From Roseovarius sp. A-2 (lineage in GTDB: Bacteria > Pseudomonadota > Alphaproteobacteria > Rhodobacterales > Rhodobacteraceae): a stretch of 64,000 bases of DNA. The position numbers and the translations under genes are program-made. Positions 44,747 to 53,130 of the stretch are shown piece after piece. Every line of letters begins with the position of its first letter. Position 1 is the first letter of the stretch. Under the pieces are notes generated by a model that was not told the DNA's origin, searched no databases, and was given only the letters and a program-made list of their open reading frames with translations. Location: positions 1 through 64,000 of the forward strand of contig NZ_BDIY01000017.1 in assembly GCF_002072155.1 (NCBI RefSeq), in the 5' to 3' direction.

Positions 44747-44932
44747 TCAGCCGTCTGACTTGTTCCGTCTGTCGGCTTCTTTCTTCAGGATCGCCACGAC
44801 GAAAAACGTCGACGCGGCGACCAGAACCAGCATCTCTCCGACATCACTCAGCGGCACGGCCACACCCGACGCGCCAAGCGCGACATTCGCTGTAAAAGCG
44901 GCAAAACTCAGGATCGCAAGCACGAGCGCCAT
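44747..44932 (-). CDS. small membrane protein, first gene of the TRAP/hps operon
   Basis: A 61-residue protein with two hydrophobic segments (LVLAILSFAAFTANVALG, and VGEMLVLVAASTFFVVAIL) and a charged end (KKEADRRNKSDG). GGGAGGAACATCC before ATG 44932 is a strong ribosome site, and it lies between the operator region and the DctP gene, 18 bases from it, so it is very likely expressed with the operon. I do not recognise the family. Confidence 0.75.
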   Translation of the reverse strand: MALVLAILSFAAFTANVALGASGVAVPLSDVGEMLVLVAASTFFVVAILKKEADRRNKSDG

Positions 44933-44969
44933 GGATGTTCCTCCCGGACGGAATCGGTTCTTGCTTCGA

Positions 44970-44983
44970 TGTAAGCGCTTGCA
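44970..44983. promoter_or_regulatory. LacI-family operator 1
   Basis: TGTAAGCGCTTGCA fits the LacI/GalR-type consensus TGnAAnCGnTTnCA in full. It lies 38 bases upstream of the small membrane protein start in the divergent control region. Confidence 0.8.
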
Positions 44984-44992
44984 TTAGAATAT

Positions 44993-45006
44993 TGCAAGCG
45001 CTTTCA
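44993..45006. promoter_or_regulatory. LacI-family operator 2
   Basis: TGCAAGCGCTTTCA fits the same consensus. Its centre is 23 bases from that of operator 1, about two helical turns, so the two sites would be on the same face of the DNA. It is 50 bases before the regulator start. Confidence 0.8.
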
Positions 45007-45056
45007 TTTGGTTTCCCGTGATCCGAGGCTAAAGGCTGCTCGTTCATAAATCGCGC

Positions 45057-46112
45057 ATGAGGGATTTGGAAAATCCGAAGATGACCCCGATAACCGATCC
45101 CCACCCTGCCCCGACGCTCGAGGATGTCGCGCGCGCAGCACAGGTCTCGACCGCAACGGTCTCACGCTGTCTCAACACGCCCGACAAGGTCTCCGAACTC
45201 ACCCGCCTGCGCGTGATGGAGGCCGTGAGCAGGCTCGGCTACGCGCCTAATTTCGGCGCGCGCGCCATGGCGTCGCGGCGCACGCGCACCATCGGTTCGG
45301 TCATCCCGACGATGGAGAACGCGATTTTCGCACGCGGGCTTCAGGCCTTTCAGGAAGAGTTGCGCACGCTTGGCTATCAGTTGCTTGTCGCCTCCTCGTC
45401 CTACCGACAGGAGGTCGAGGCAGAACAGATCCGCTCGCTGGTGGCGCGCGGAGCGGACGGGATCATGCTGATCGGCCATGACCGGGCACCTCAGGTGACC
45501 GAATTCCTGTACCAGCGCGGCCTGCCGGTGCTGGTCACATGGGCCTATGATCCGGCGCAGTCGGCTGTCTCGGTCGGCTTCGATAATCGTGGCGCGATGC
45601 GGGTGCTTGCCGAGAAAACTCTAGATCTGGGTCATCGTGAAATCGCGGTGATCACGGCACCGCTGGCCGACAATGACCGCGCCCGCGCCCGGGTCGGGGG
45701 CATCCGCGACGCCATGACAGCGCGCGGGCTATCGGTCGCGAGGTTGCCGGTGATCGAGACCGACTACGGCATAGAGACCGGCGGCGATGCCTTCGAGGCG
45801 CTGATGCAGACCCACCCGCGCCCCACGGTGGTGATGTGCGGCAACGATGTGCTTGCCGTCGGCGCGGTCAAACGTGCCCGCGCGCTCGGGCTGTCGGTGC
45901 CGGGGGAGGTATCAATCACCGGCTTTGACGATATCGACATTGCCTCGGTGGTCGATCCCGCCCTGACGACGGTCCATGTACCGCACCGCGCCATGGGGGC
46001 GGCGGCGGCGCGGCTCTTGACCCGGATGATCGAAACGGATGCGCCGGTCACCTCCGAAGAGTTGCAAGCACATGTGACATGGCGCGAGTCGCTCGGGGGG
46101 CCACCGGAATAG
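45057..46112 (+). CDS. LacI family transcriptional regulator of the TRAP/hps operon
   Basis: A 351-residue LacI/GalR regulator with an N-terminal HTH (TLEDVARAAQVSTATVSRCLN, residues 20-40), a hinge helix (YAPNFGARAMASRRT) and a periplasmic-binding-type domain (VSITGFDDIDIASVVDPALTTV). It is divergent from the operon and two LacI-type operators lie between them, so autoregulation and repression of the hps/TRAP genes is expected. ATG 45081 is an alternative start. Confidence 0.93.
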   Translation: MRDLENPKMTPITDPHPAPTLEDVARAAQVSTATVSRCLNTPDKVSELTRLRVMEAVSRLGYAPNFGARAMASRRTRTIGSVIPTMENAIFARGLQAFQEELRTLGYQLLVASSSYRQEVEAEQIRSLVARGADGIMLIGHDRAPQVTEFLYQRGLPVLVTWAYDPAQSAVSVGFDNRGAMRVLAEKTLDLGHREIAVITAPLADNDRARARVGGIRDAMTARGLSVARLPVIETDYGIETGGDAFEALMQTHPRPTVVMCGNDVLAVGAVKRARALGLSVPGEVSITGFDDIDIASVVDPALTTVHVPHRAMGAAAARLLTRMIETDAPVTSEELQAHVTWRESLGGPPE

Positions 46113-46216
46113 GACCTTACAGAGGCATCTGCACGTCACTTGCTGCAACCCCGTGCCGTTTCGGAAATAAGTCGCGCATTGGCAGCAGGCGTCAATGGCA
46201 GATCGAGGCCACTCTC

Positions 46217-46825
46217 TCACGCGCCCTTGTCATCCTCTTCGGTCCCATGATCGCGGAACAGGCGGCTTTGCGTCATGAAGAATACAAAGATCGCCGCCGT
46301 CAAGCCAAACGTCTTGAAATAGACCCAGATTTCCTCGGTTTGCGTGCGCCAGATCGCCTCGTTTAAAACGGCCAGACCGAAGAAGAACAGCATCAACCGC
46401 CGCGTCAGGATCATCCAGCCCCGATCGGTCAGCGGCATCACCCCTTCCATCACCACCTGCAACCAGGATTGCCCGCGCATGAGACCGACACCCAGAACCC
46501 CGCCGAACAGCAGGTAGATCATCGTCGGCTTCATCTTGAAAAAGCGCGGATCGTTGAACCACACGCTGAGCCCGCCGAAGACGACGATCAGCACGGCGGT
46601 GACGATCTGCATCCGCGACAGATGGCCCGTCAGTTTCCACAACAGCGCCATCGACATCAGAAAGATCGGGATGAACCCGGCGGTGACGACGATGAACCCG
46701 TCATAGTCGATACCACCGATCGTGAACACACGGTCCTTGAGCCACAAATAGGCGGCGAAGAACACCAGCAGGGGTCCGAACTCCAGAACCGGCTTGGCCC
46801 ATTTGGGTGGGGTTTTCTCGATCAT
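46217..46825 (-). CDS. YciB / inner membrane-spanning septation protein IspZ family
   Basis: The roughly 202-residue protein has five to six hydrophobic segments and the family's FGPLLVFFAAYLW opening, the FNDPRFFKMKPTMIYLLFGGVLGVGL block and the LNEAIWRTQTEEIWVYFKTF motif. It is linked to cell envelope and septation in other bacteria. AAGGCGAGTGCG before ATG 46825 supports this start; the frame extends to ATG 46870, which would overlap the EamA gene by ATGA, and cannot be excluded. Confidence 0.9.
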   Translation of the reverse strand: MIEKTPPKWAKPVLEFGPLLVFFAAYLWLKDRVFTIGGIDYDGFIVVTAGFIPIFLMSMALLWKLTGHLSRMQIVTAVLIVVFGGLSVWFNDPRFFKMKPTMIYLLFGGVLGVGLMRGQSWLQVVMEGVMPLTDRGWMILTRRLMLFFFGLAVLNEAIWRTQTEEIWVYFKTFGLTAAIFVFFMTQSRLFRDHGTEEDDKGA

Positions 46826-46866
46826 CGCACTCGCCTTGCCTGTTGTTTTACCCGCTTGTCGCGCGT

Positions 46867-47769
46867 TCATCCGCCGAATTCAACTATGACCGCCCCGGTG
46901 GCAATCAACCCCATGAGCGCGATCCTCCGCGGCCCCACGGTTTCCTTGAGCACCAACCAGCCAATCAGCGCGGCAAAGACGGTCGAGGTCTCGCGCAGCA
47001 CCGCCGCCTCGCCCACCTTGTCGAGCCGCGTGGCCAGCATGATCGACCCGAAGGAAAAGAACGCCACCAGCCCGCCAGAGACACCGCGCAGCGCCAGCGG
47101 GCCAATCGCGGGTCTCGCCACCATGTTTCGCCACCGCAGCCCGGCAATCGGCAGGATGCTCATCCCATCGAGGAAGAAAAACCACGCGAGAAAGGTAAAG
47201 GGATCGGCCGCCGCACGGATGCCGTACGCGTCATAGGTCGTATAGAGCGCCACGAACAGCCCCGTCGCCACGGCAAGGCCAAGCGCCAGCGGCATGGTCT
47301 CGCGGTCGAGCGTCAGCGTGCGCAGGTTATAGACCGCAAGCCCGTAAATGCCACAGAGCAGCACCGCAATGCCCGTCCATTGCACCGGCGTGAAAAGCTC
47401 GCCGAAGATGAACCACGCCCCGATCACGGTGAAGAGCGGCCCGGTGCCGCGCACCACCGGATAGACGACCGTGTAGGCACCCTTGGTGTAGGCCATCGCC
47501 TGCAGGATCTTGTAGCCGATGTGAATCAGTACCGCGCCTGCAAAGATCGGCCACATATGCGCCTCGGGCCAGGGCGCGACGAAGAGCGCGAAGGGCGCGG
47601 CCATGATGCAATAACTGAGGTCGATCGCCCCTCGGCTCAGCCACGGATCATGCCGCCCCTTCTGCAACGCGCCAAACACCGCATGCAGGAAGGCCGCAGC
47701 CAGCGCCAGCACCATGGCAAGGTTACGGCCCGCCTCGGTGCCCTCGAGCGAGATCAGCCAGTCGCTCAT
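46867..47769 (-). CDS. EamA/DMT family transporter
   Basis: A 300-residue membrane protein with ten hydrophobic segments in two EamA repeats (N-terminal LALAAAFLHAVFGALQKG; second half ending AALIGWLVLKETVGPRRIALMGLIATGAVIVEFGG). The KETVGP motif at the end of the second repeat is characteristic. Substrate is unknown. Its stop overlaps the possible upstream start of the YciB gene. Confidence 0.9.
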   Translation of the reverse strand: MSDWLISLEGTEAGRNLAMVLALAAAFLHAVFGALQKGRHDPWLSRGAIDLSYCIMAAPFALFVAPWPEAHMWPIFAGAVLIHIGYKILQAMAYTKGAYTVVYPVVRGTGPLFTVIGAWFIFGELFTPVQWTGIAVLLCGIYGLAVYNLRTLTLDRETMPLALGLAVATGLFVALYTTYDAYGIRAAADPFTFLAWFFFLDGMSILPIAGLRWRNMVARPAIGPLALRGVSGGLVAFFSFGSIMLATRLDKVGEAAVLRETSTVFAALIGWLVLKETVGPRRIALMGLIATGAVIVEFGG

Positions 47770-47835
47770 GCGACCTGCCTCGCATCATCGCGACAGGTCG
47801 TGCTAGGGTGGCAGGCAGCACGAAGGAAAGGCGGC

Positions 47836-48318
47836 ATGGACCAACATGTGATCGAGACTATCACCAACGAGCTGTCAGGCACATTCAGCGCCGTGCCGCC
47901 ACTCGTTGCCGCCACCCGTCTGGTCGCGGCGCTCGCCCTCGGGGCCGTGATCGGGGCCGAGCGTGAAAGCAAGCGGAAACCGGCGGGCCTGCGCACGCAT
48001 ATGCTGGTGTCGATGGCGGCCTGTCTTTTCATCCTGGTCAGCCAGCAACTCGCCGCCCTGCCCTTCGGGCCCGAGGATGCGTTGCGGGTCGATCCCCTGC
48101 GGCTGATCGAGGCGGTGACCGCGGGCGTCGCCTTTCTGGCCGCCGGTATCATCTTTTCCTCGGGAGGCGAGGTCCACAACATCACCACCGGCGCATCCAT
48201 GTGGCTGGCCGGCGCAATCGGGCTGGCCTGCGGCTCGGGGCAGATGCCGCTTGCGGCCATGGCAACCGTGATCGTGCTCGTGGTGCTGTATGCGCTGCGC
48301 CTGGTGGAGCGAAAATAA
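47836..48318 (+). CDS. MgtC/SapB family membrane protein
   Basis: A 160-residue protein with the MgtC fold: RLVAALALGAVIGAERE and KPAGLRTHMLVSMAA (the conserved GLRTH motif), four hydrophobic segments. Members act in magnesium limitation or virulence in other bacteria; here the role is unknown. GAAGGAAAGGCGGC precedes ATG 47836. The frame is open far upstream, but that is shadow of the EamA gene. Confidence 0.9.
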   Translation: MDQHVIETITNELSGTFSAVPPLVAATRLVAALALGAVIGAERESKRKPAGLRTHMLVSMAACLFILVSQQLAALPFGPEDALRVDPLRLIEAVTAGVAFLAAGIIFSSGGEVHNITTGASMWLAGAIGLACGSGQMPLAAMATVIVLVVLYALRLVERK

Positions 48319-48355
48319 CGGGGCACACGTCGCGGTGACGTGACCGATCTGAATA

Positions 48356-49561
48356 TCATTGCACATCAAGTCCCGTGAGCGCTGCGGCGAATTCCTCGGG
48401 ATCAAAGGGGGCGAGATCGTCGATCTGCTCGCCCACCCCGATGGCATGGATGGGCAGTCCGAACTTGTCGGCAAGCGCCACCAGCACACCGCCCCGTGCG
48501 GTGCCGTCGAGCTTGGTCATCACAAGGCCCGAGACATCGGCGAGCTTCTGGAAGATCTCCACTTGACTGAGCGCATTCTGACCGGTCGTGGCATCGAGCA
48601 CCAGCAGGGTGTTATGCGGCGCGTCGGGGTCCTTCTTACGGATCACGCGCACGATCTTGGACAGCTCTTCCATCAGGTCGGCGCGGTTCTGCAAGCGGCC
48701 CGCCGTGTCGATCATCAAAAGGTCCGCGCCATCGGCTTCGGCCTTTGTCATGGCGTCATAGGCAAGGCTGGCGGGGTCCGATCCCTCGGGCGCGGTCAGC
48801 ACCGGCACGCCGGCGCGCTCGCCCCAGATCTGCAACTGTTCGACGGCGGCGGCACGGAATGTATCGCCCGCCGCGATCACCACGGATTTTCCGGCGGCCT
48901 TGAACTGGCTGGCCAGCTTGCCGATGGTCGTGGTCTTGCCCGATCCGTTGACGCCCACCACCAGCACCACCTGAGGGCGCTTGGCATAGATCGGCATCGG
49001 GCGCGCCACCGGCTCCATGATCCGGGTGATCTCGTGCGCCAACGACTCCTTGATTTCCCGAGCAGACAGCCGCTTTCCCATCCGCCCCTCGGCCATATTG
49101 GCGGTCACGCGCATCGCGGTCTCAACGCCCATATCGGCGGTGATCAGCAGTTCCTCGAGGCTTTCGAGCATGTCATCGTCCAGCGCGCGGCGGGTGATGA
49201 CCCGCTCTTCGCCGCGCCCCAGAAGCCGACCGAGAAAGCCCGCGCGCGGGGCAGCGGCAGGCAGATCATCGGGGATTTCCATCGGCGCGGGGGTGGCGAT
49301 GGCCTCGGGGGGGGGCTGCGGTACCTCCTGGGGTCGCTCGATCGGCTGCTCTACCGGGGTCGGCGGCGGGGTCTCATTCGGCTGCGACGGTATGACGGGC
49401 GGCTCAGGCTCGGGCCGGGGCGGCGTTGGGGTCTCCGGCTCTGGCTCGGGGCGGGGCGGGGTCTCCGGCTCGCCGCCATCTTCAACAATGGCCTCCAGCC
49501 CCTCGTCCAGCTTGGACGAGGACTTGAACAGCCGTTCCTTGAGTTTCGAGAAAAACGCCAT
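48356..49561 (-). CDS. ftsY: signal recognition particle receptor FtsY
   Basis: A 401-residue SRP GTPase that targets membrane proteins with Ffh. Residues 30-90 are a Pro/Glu-rich acidic A domain built of PEPEPET-like repeats, unusually repetitive. The GTPase has GVNGSGKTTTIGKLA (near residue 205), DTFRAAAVEQL, IDTAGRLQNRADLMEE and TKLDGTARGG. The MAFFSKLKERLF opening is the normal FtsY start. Confidence 0.97.
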   Translation of the reverse strand: MAFFSKLKERLFKSSSKLDEGLEAIVEDGGEPETPPRPEPEPETPTPPRPEPEPPVIPSQPNETPPPTPVEQPIERPQEVPQPPPEAIATPAPMEIPDDLPAAAPRAGFLGRLLGRGEERVITRRALDDDMLESLEELLITADMGVETAMRVTANMAEGRMGKRLSAREIKESLAHEITRIMEPVARPMPIYAKRPQVVLVVGVNGSGKTTTIGKLASQFKAAGKSVVIAAGDTFRAAAVEQLQIWGERAGVPVLTAPEGSDPASLAYDAMTKAEADGADLLMIDTAGRLQNRADLMEELSKIVRVIRKKDPDAPHNTLLVLDATTGQNALSQVEIFQKLADVSGLVMTKLDGTARGGVLVALADKFGLPIHAIGVGEQIDDLAPFDPEEFAAALTGLDVQ

Positions 49562-49630
49562 GCGCCCTCCGATCCGCGTGTCACCCCTGACCTAATGCGG
49601 ATCGGCGGGATATGGAAGACTGCGTCGGCC

Positions 49631-51316
49631 TCAGATTTCGTCGGCGAAGTGCTTCATCGTCAGGCGAATCGGGTTCGGCGCGGCCTGACCGAGACCACAG
49701 ATCGAGGCATCGGCCATCGCCGTGCACAACTCTGCCAGAAGCGGCTGATCCCAGGTGTCGGCCTGCATCAGCTTGACCGCCTTTTCACAGCCGACCCGGC
49801 AGGGCGTGCACTGCCCGCAGCTTTCATCCTCGAAGAACCGCAGCATGTTGAGCGCGGCATCGCGCGCGCGATCATGGTCCGACAGCACAACAACAGCGGC
49901 TGAGCCGATAAAGGTGCCGTGCGGCTGCAACGTGTCGAAATCCAGCGGCACGTCATCCATCGACGCAGGCAGCAGACCCGAGGACGGCCCGCCCGGCTGG
50001 TAAGCCTTCAGCGTATGCCCATCGAGCATGCCACCGGCCGCCTCGATGATATCGGTGATGGTGGACCCTGCTGGCAGCAAATGCACGCCGGGGTTTTTCA
50101 CCCGCCCCGAAACCGAGTAGGAGCGCAGCCCCTTGCGCCCGTTCTTTTCCACGCCGGAGAGGATCTCGCCACCCTCGCGCAGCACCCGCGTCACCCAATA
50201 GAGAGTTTCCACGTTGTTGACGAGCGTGGGGCGGTTGTAGATCCCGACCTGTGCGACGAAAGGTGGCCGGTGACGCGGCAACCCGCGCTTGCCCTCGATC
50301 GATTCGATCATCGCCGATTCCTCGCCGCAGATATAGGCCCCCGCGCCGCGGCGCAGTTCGATATAACCCTCTGCGACAATAGCTTCGTCTTCCAAGGTTT
50401 TGATCTCACGCCGCAAAATCTCCAGAACGGCGGGGTACTCGTCGCGCATGTAGATAAAGCAACGCTCGGCCTCCACCGCCCATGCGGCGATCAGCATACC
50501 TTCGAGAAAGACATGCGGTTCACGCTCCAGATAGTAGCGATCCTTGAAGGTGCCCGGCTCGCCCTCGTCACCGTTCACGGCCAGATAGCGCGGGCCCTTC
50601 TCGGTGCGCACAAAGCCCCATTTCTTGCCCGACGGAAAGCCCGCCCCGCCAAGACCGCGCAGCCCCGAATCGAGCAGGATCTGCTGCACCGTCTCGAAAT
50701 CGCCATTCGTGCGCAGTTCGGCGAGTTTGCTGTAGCCACCAGAAGAGGTATAGGCCGCAAAGTCTTGATATTCCGGGATGTGTGCGTGGGTATCCGCCGC
50801 CGCAATCGCCGCCTGCACCTTTTCCAGCGTGGCGTGATCAATGTGGTTGTGACCGAGTTCCAGCACTGGCGCGGTATCGCAGCGGCCCATGCAGGGCGCG
50901 CGCAGCACGCGCACTTGCGCCGGGTCCATGCCGTCCTCCAGCGCCTCCTTGAGCGCCTGTGCCCCGGCCAGCTCACAGCTGAGCGAATCGCAGACCCGGA
51001 TGGTCAGCGCAGGCGGCGGCGTCTCGCCTTCCTTGACCACGTCGAAATGCGCGTAGAAGGTCGCGACCTCGTAGACCTCGGCCTGCGCGACGCGCAATTC
51101 CTCGGCCAATGCGCGCAGATGCGCGGCCGAGAGATGGCCGTATTCATCCTGAATGAGATGCAGGTACTCGATCAGCAGATCCCGCCGCCGTGGCCCGTCG
51201 CCCAACAGCGCGCGCACCTCCTCCCATGCCTGATCCTCGAGCTGGCGGCCCTTGGGCGTGCGCCGCCCCTTGCCCTTGCCTGATTTCCAAACGCCTTTGC
51301 GCTCATCCAGTGCCAT
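49631..51316 (-). CDS. NuoE-NuoF fusion, NAD-linked formate dehydrogenase beta (FdsB-like) subunit
   Basis: A 561-residue fusion: residues 1-170 are a NuoE-like 2Fe-2S thioredoxin domain (Cys in CDSLSCELAGA and CMGRCDTAP), and residues 200-561 are NuoF-like with the FMN loop GRGGAGFPSGKKWG-type GLGGAGFPSGKKWG, NADH region YICGEESAMIESIEG and the 4Fe-4S CGQCTPCRVGC motif. Such fusions transfer electrons from formate dehydrogenase to NAD. GAGGATGAGGAC before ATG 51316 decides the start. The alpha subunit usually beside it is missing here: the next gene is ftsY. Confidence 0.88.
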   Translation of the reverse strand: MALDERKGVWKSGKGKGRRTPKGRQLEDQAWEEVRALLGDGPRRRDLLIEYLHLIQDEYGHLSAAHLRALAEELRVAQAEVYEVATFYAHFDVVKEGETPPPALTIRVCDSLSCELAGAQALKEALEDGMDPAQVRVLRAPCMGRCDTAPVLELGHNHIDHATLEKVQAAIAAADTHAHIPEYQDFAAYTSSGGYSKLAELRTNGDFETVQQILLDSGLRGLGGAGFPSGKKWGFVRTEKGPRYLAVNGDEGEPGTFKDRYYLEREPHVFLEGMLIAAWAVEAERCFIYMRDEYPAVLEILRREIKTLEDEAIVAEGYIELRRGAGAYICGEESAMIESIEGKRGLPRHRPPFVAQVGIYNRPTLVNNVETLYWVTRVLREGGEILSGVEKNGRKGLRSYSVSGRVKNPGVHLLPAGSTITDIIEAAGGMLDGHTLKAYQPGGPSSGLLPASMDDVPLDFDTLQPHGTFIGSAAVVVLSDHDRARDAALNMLRFFEDESCGQCTPCRVGCEKAVKLMQADTWDQPLLAELCTAMADASICGLGQAAPNPIRLTMKHFADEI

Positions 51317-51512
51317 GTCCTCATCCTCACTTTTGCCAAGACGATGGATACCGCCCCCCTTCCTGCTCTGCGGGATCAAAAACGACATTTGCCCTGTCAG
51401 ATGCGTTCCGGGCCAAGAATATCACGAAATCCCGCCGGTTTTGCCTTTTGCGCGCCGCAAATATCGCGTTCATATTGACCTAAGACCCCAGCATGACAAG
51501 CGGGCCAAGCGT

Positions 51513-52565
51513 ATGTCTCTTTTTGCCATTGCCACCACCCTGCCGATGCTTCTCATCGCACTCGCCGCATTTCAGGGCGGTCCGTGGGGCTGGCTGGCCG
51601 TCGGCTATGTGACCGTGCTGGTCTTCGCGTTCGACCGATTGATCGCCCTGCAACGCCCCAATCCCGACCCTGAGGCAGAGTTTCCGGCGGCCGACTGGTT
51701 GCTGGTCGCGCTTGGACTGGTGCATTTTTGGGTGCTGGCCCTCGCGCTCTGGGGCGTCGCGGGTGACAGCGGGCGTAACCTCACGGAGAGGGCCTTGCTT
51801 GCCATCGCCGTAGGCCTCGTGAGCGGACAGATCGCGCATCCGGTCGCGCATGAGTTGATCCACCGCGCCGGGCGGGGCAAGCGGCGGCTTGGGCGGCTCA
51901 TCTATACCTCGCTGCTCTTCGGCCACCACGCGAGCGCGCATCTGCATGTTCACCACCCCCATGTGGCAAGCGCCGAGGACCCGTGCAGTGCCCGTCCGGG
52001 CCAAGGGTTTTACTGCTACATGGCACGGGCCTGGCCCTCAGCCTTTCGCGCCGGGCTGCGGGCCGAGACACGACGCCATGGCACGCGCGCAGCCTGGCGT
52101 CACCCTTACGCGCTCTATCTCGGCGGCGCGGCGGCGCTCCTGCTGGTCAGCGGCGCGCTCTTCGGCTGGCGCGGGCTGGCCGCGCTTTGCTTCATCGCAG
52201 GCTATGCCCAGATCCAGATCCTGCTGTCGGATTACGTGCAGCACTACGGGCTGCGCCGCACTGTGGGGCCGAACGGCCGCAAGGAACCGGTCGGTCCGCA
52301 GCATTCGTGGAACGCGCCGCATTGGTATTCCTCGGCTATGACGCTGAATGCGCCGCGCCATTCCGATCACCACGTCACCCCGCAGCGCCCCTATCCCGCG
52401 CTGCAACTGGACCCCGGTCAAATGCCGGTACTGCCGCACTCCCTTCCGGTGATGGCGGTAATTGCGCTGGTGCCGCCGCTCTGGCGGCGGATCATGGACC
52501 CGCGCGCGGCGCGCTGGCGCGGGCAGGTTCCCTCTGGCGAGGCGCCGCGCGATCTGGCAAGCTGA
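51513..52565 (+). CDS. AlkB-type integral membrane alkane 1-monooxygenase
   Basis: A 350-residue di-iron membrane hydroxylase. It has four to six membrane segments and all three histidine motifs: HELIH (in VAHELIHRAG), HASAHLHVHH, and NAPRHSDHH in the C-terminal part, with NHxPHH-like HSWNAPHWYSS. It would hydroxylate alkanes or a related hydrocarbon, with rubredoxin as donor; no rubredoxin is visible nearby. ATG 51513 has no strong ribosome site, but it begins at the first membrane helix. Confidence 0.9.
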   Translation: MSLFAIATTLPMLLIALAAFQGGPWGWLAVGYVTVLVFAFDRLIALQRPNPDPEAEFPAADWLLVALGLVHFWVLALALWGVAGDSGRNLTERALLAIAVGLVSGQIAHPVAHELIHRAGRGKRRLGRLIYTSLLFGHHASAHLHVHHPHVASAEDPCSARPGQGFYCYMARAWPSAFRAGLRAETRRHGTRAAWRHPYALYLGGAAALLLVSGALFGWRGLAALCFIAGYAQIQILLSDYVQHYGLRRTVGPNGRKEPVGPQHSWNAPHWYSSAMTLNAPRHSDHHVTPQRPYPALQLDPGQMPVLPHSLPVMAVIALVPPLWRRIMDPRAARWRGQVPSGEAPRDLAS

Positions 52566-52569
52566 CGCC

Positions 52570-52956
52570 ATGCGAGCCCTGATCCTTGTCATCGCCGCCC
52601 TCGGCACCCCGGCCCATGCGCAGATGCGCGCCGCGGAATTTGATGCCTACACGCGCGGCCATACCTTCCATTACGGCGCGGGCGGGCAGGCCTATGGCGG
52701 TGAGGAATATCTCGACGGCCGTCGCGTGCGCTGGTCGTTCCTAGATGGCGAGTGCCAGGAGGGATATTGGTACGAACAGGACGAGCTGATCTGTTTTGTC
52801 TACGAGAACCGGCCTGATCCGCAATGCTGGAGCTTTGAGCGCACCGGCAACGGATTGATCGCCCGCTTTGCCGGTGACACCGCCATGTCGGAGCTTTACG
52901 AGGTCGAGAAATCCAGCGAACCGCTGCTGTGTCTGGGGCCCAGGATTGGCGCTTAG
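52570..52956 (+). CDS. small secreted protein of unknown function
   Basis: A 128-residue protein with a signal peptide (ALILVIAALGTPAHAQ). The mature part is rich in Tyr/Trp and Gly with a repeated structure (YGGEEYLDGRRVRWSF, YWYEQDELICFVYEN, CWSFERTG) and three to four cysteines. Looks like a small beta-rich periplasmic protein; I do not name a family with confidence. It starts 4 bases after the alkB-type gene. Confidence 0.75.
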   Translation: MRALILVIAALGTPAHAQMRAAEFDAYTRGHTFHYGAGGQAYGGEEYLDGRRVRWSFLDGECQEGYWYEQDELICFVYENRPDPQCWSFERTGNGLIARFAGDTAMSELYEVEKSSEPLLCLGPRIGA

Positions 52957-53080
52957 TATAGATTTTTAGATAAAAATATTGAATTTTATCATCGTATTCG
53001 CCATTTTCTTATCCCAATCGAACATTTTAGATAAAACCACATCGCCCTGACCCGACGCGCCTTTTGCTTGCCCAAATCGC

Positions 53081-53088
53081 TTTGCAAA
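53081..53088. promoter_or_regulatory. TTTGCAAA motif before the ScfR-type gene
   Basis: A TTTGCAAA sequence 43 bases before the start of the XRE/ScfR gene, with further TGCAAA-like matches at 53104-53117. RamB/PccR-type regulators of this family bind TTTGCAAA-like pairs, so autoregulation is plausible. Confidence 0.5.
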
Positions 53089-53130
53089 CCTACTCTGCAG
53101 CATCGCAAATCTGCAAAAACCGGGGCATTC

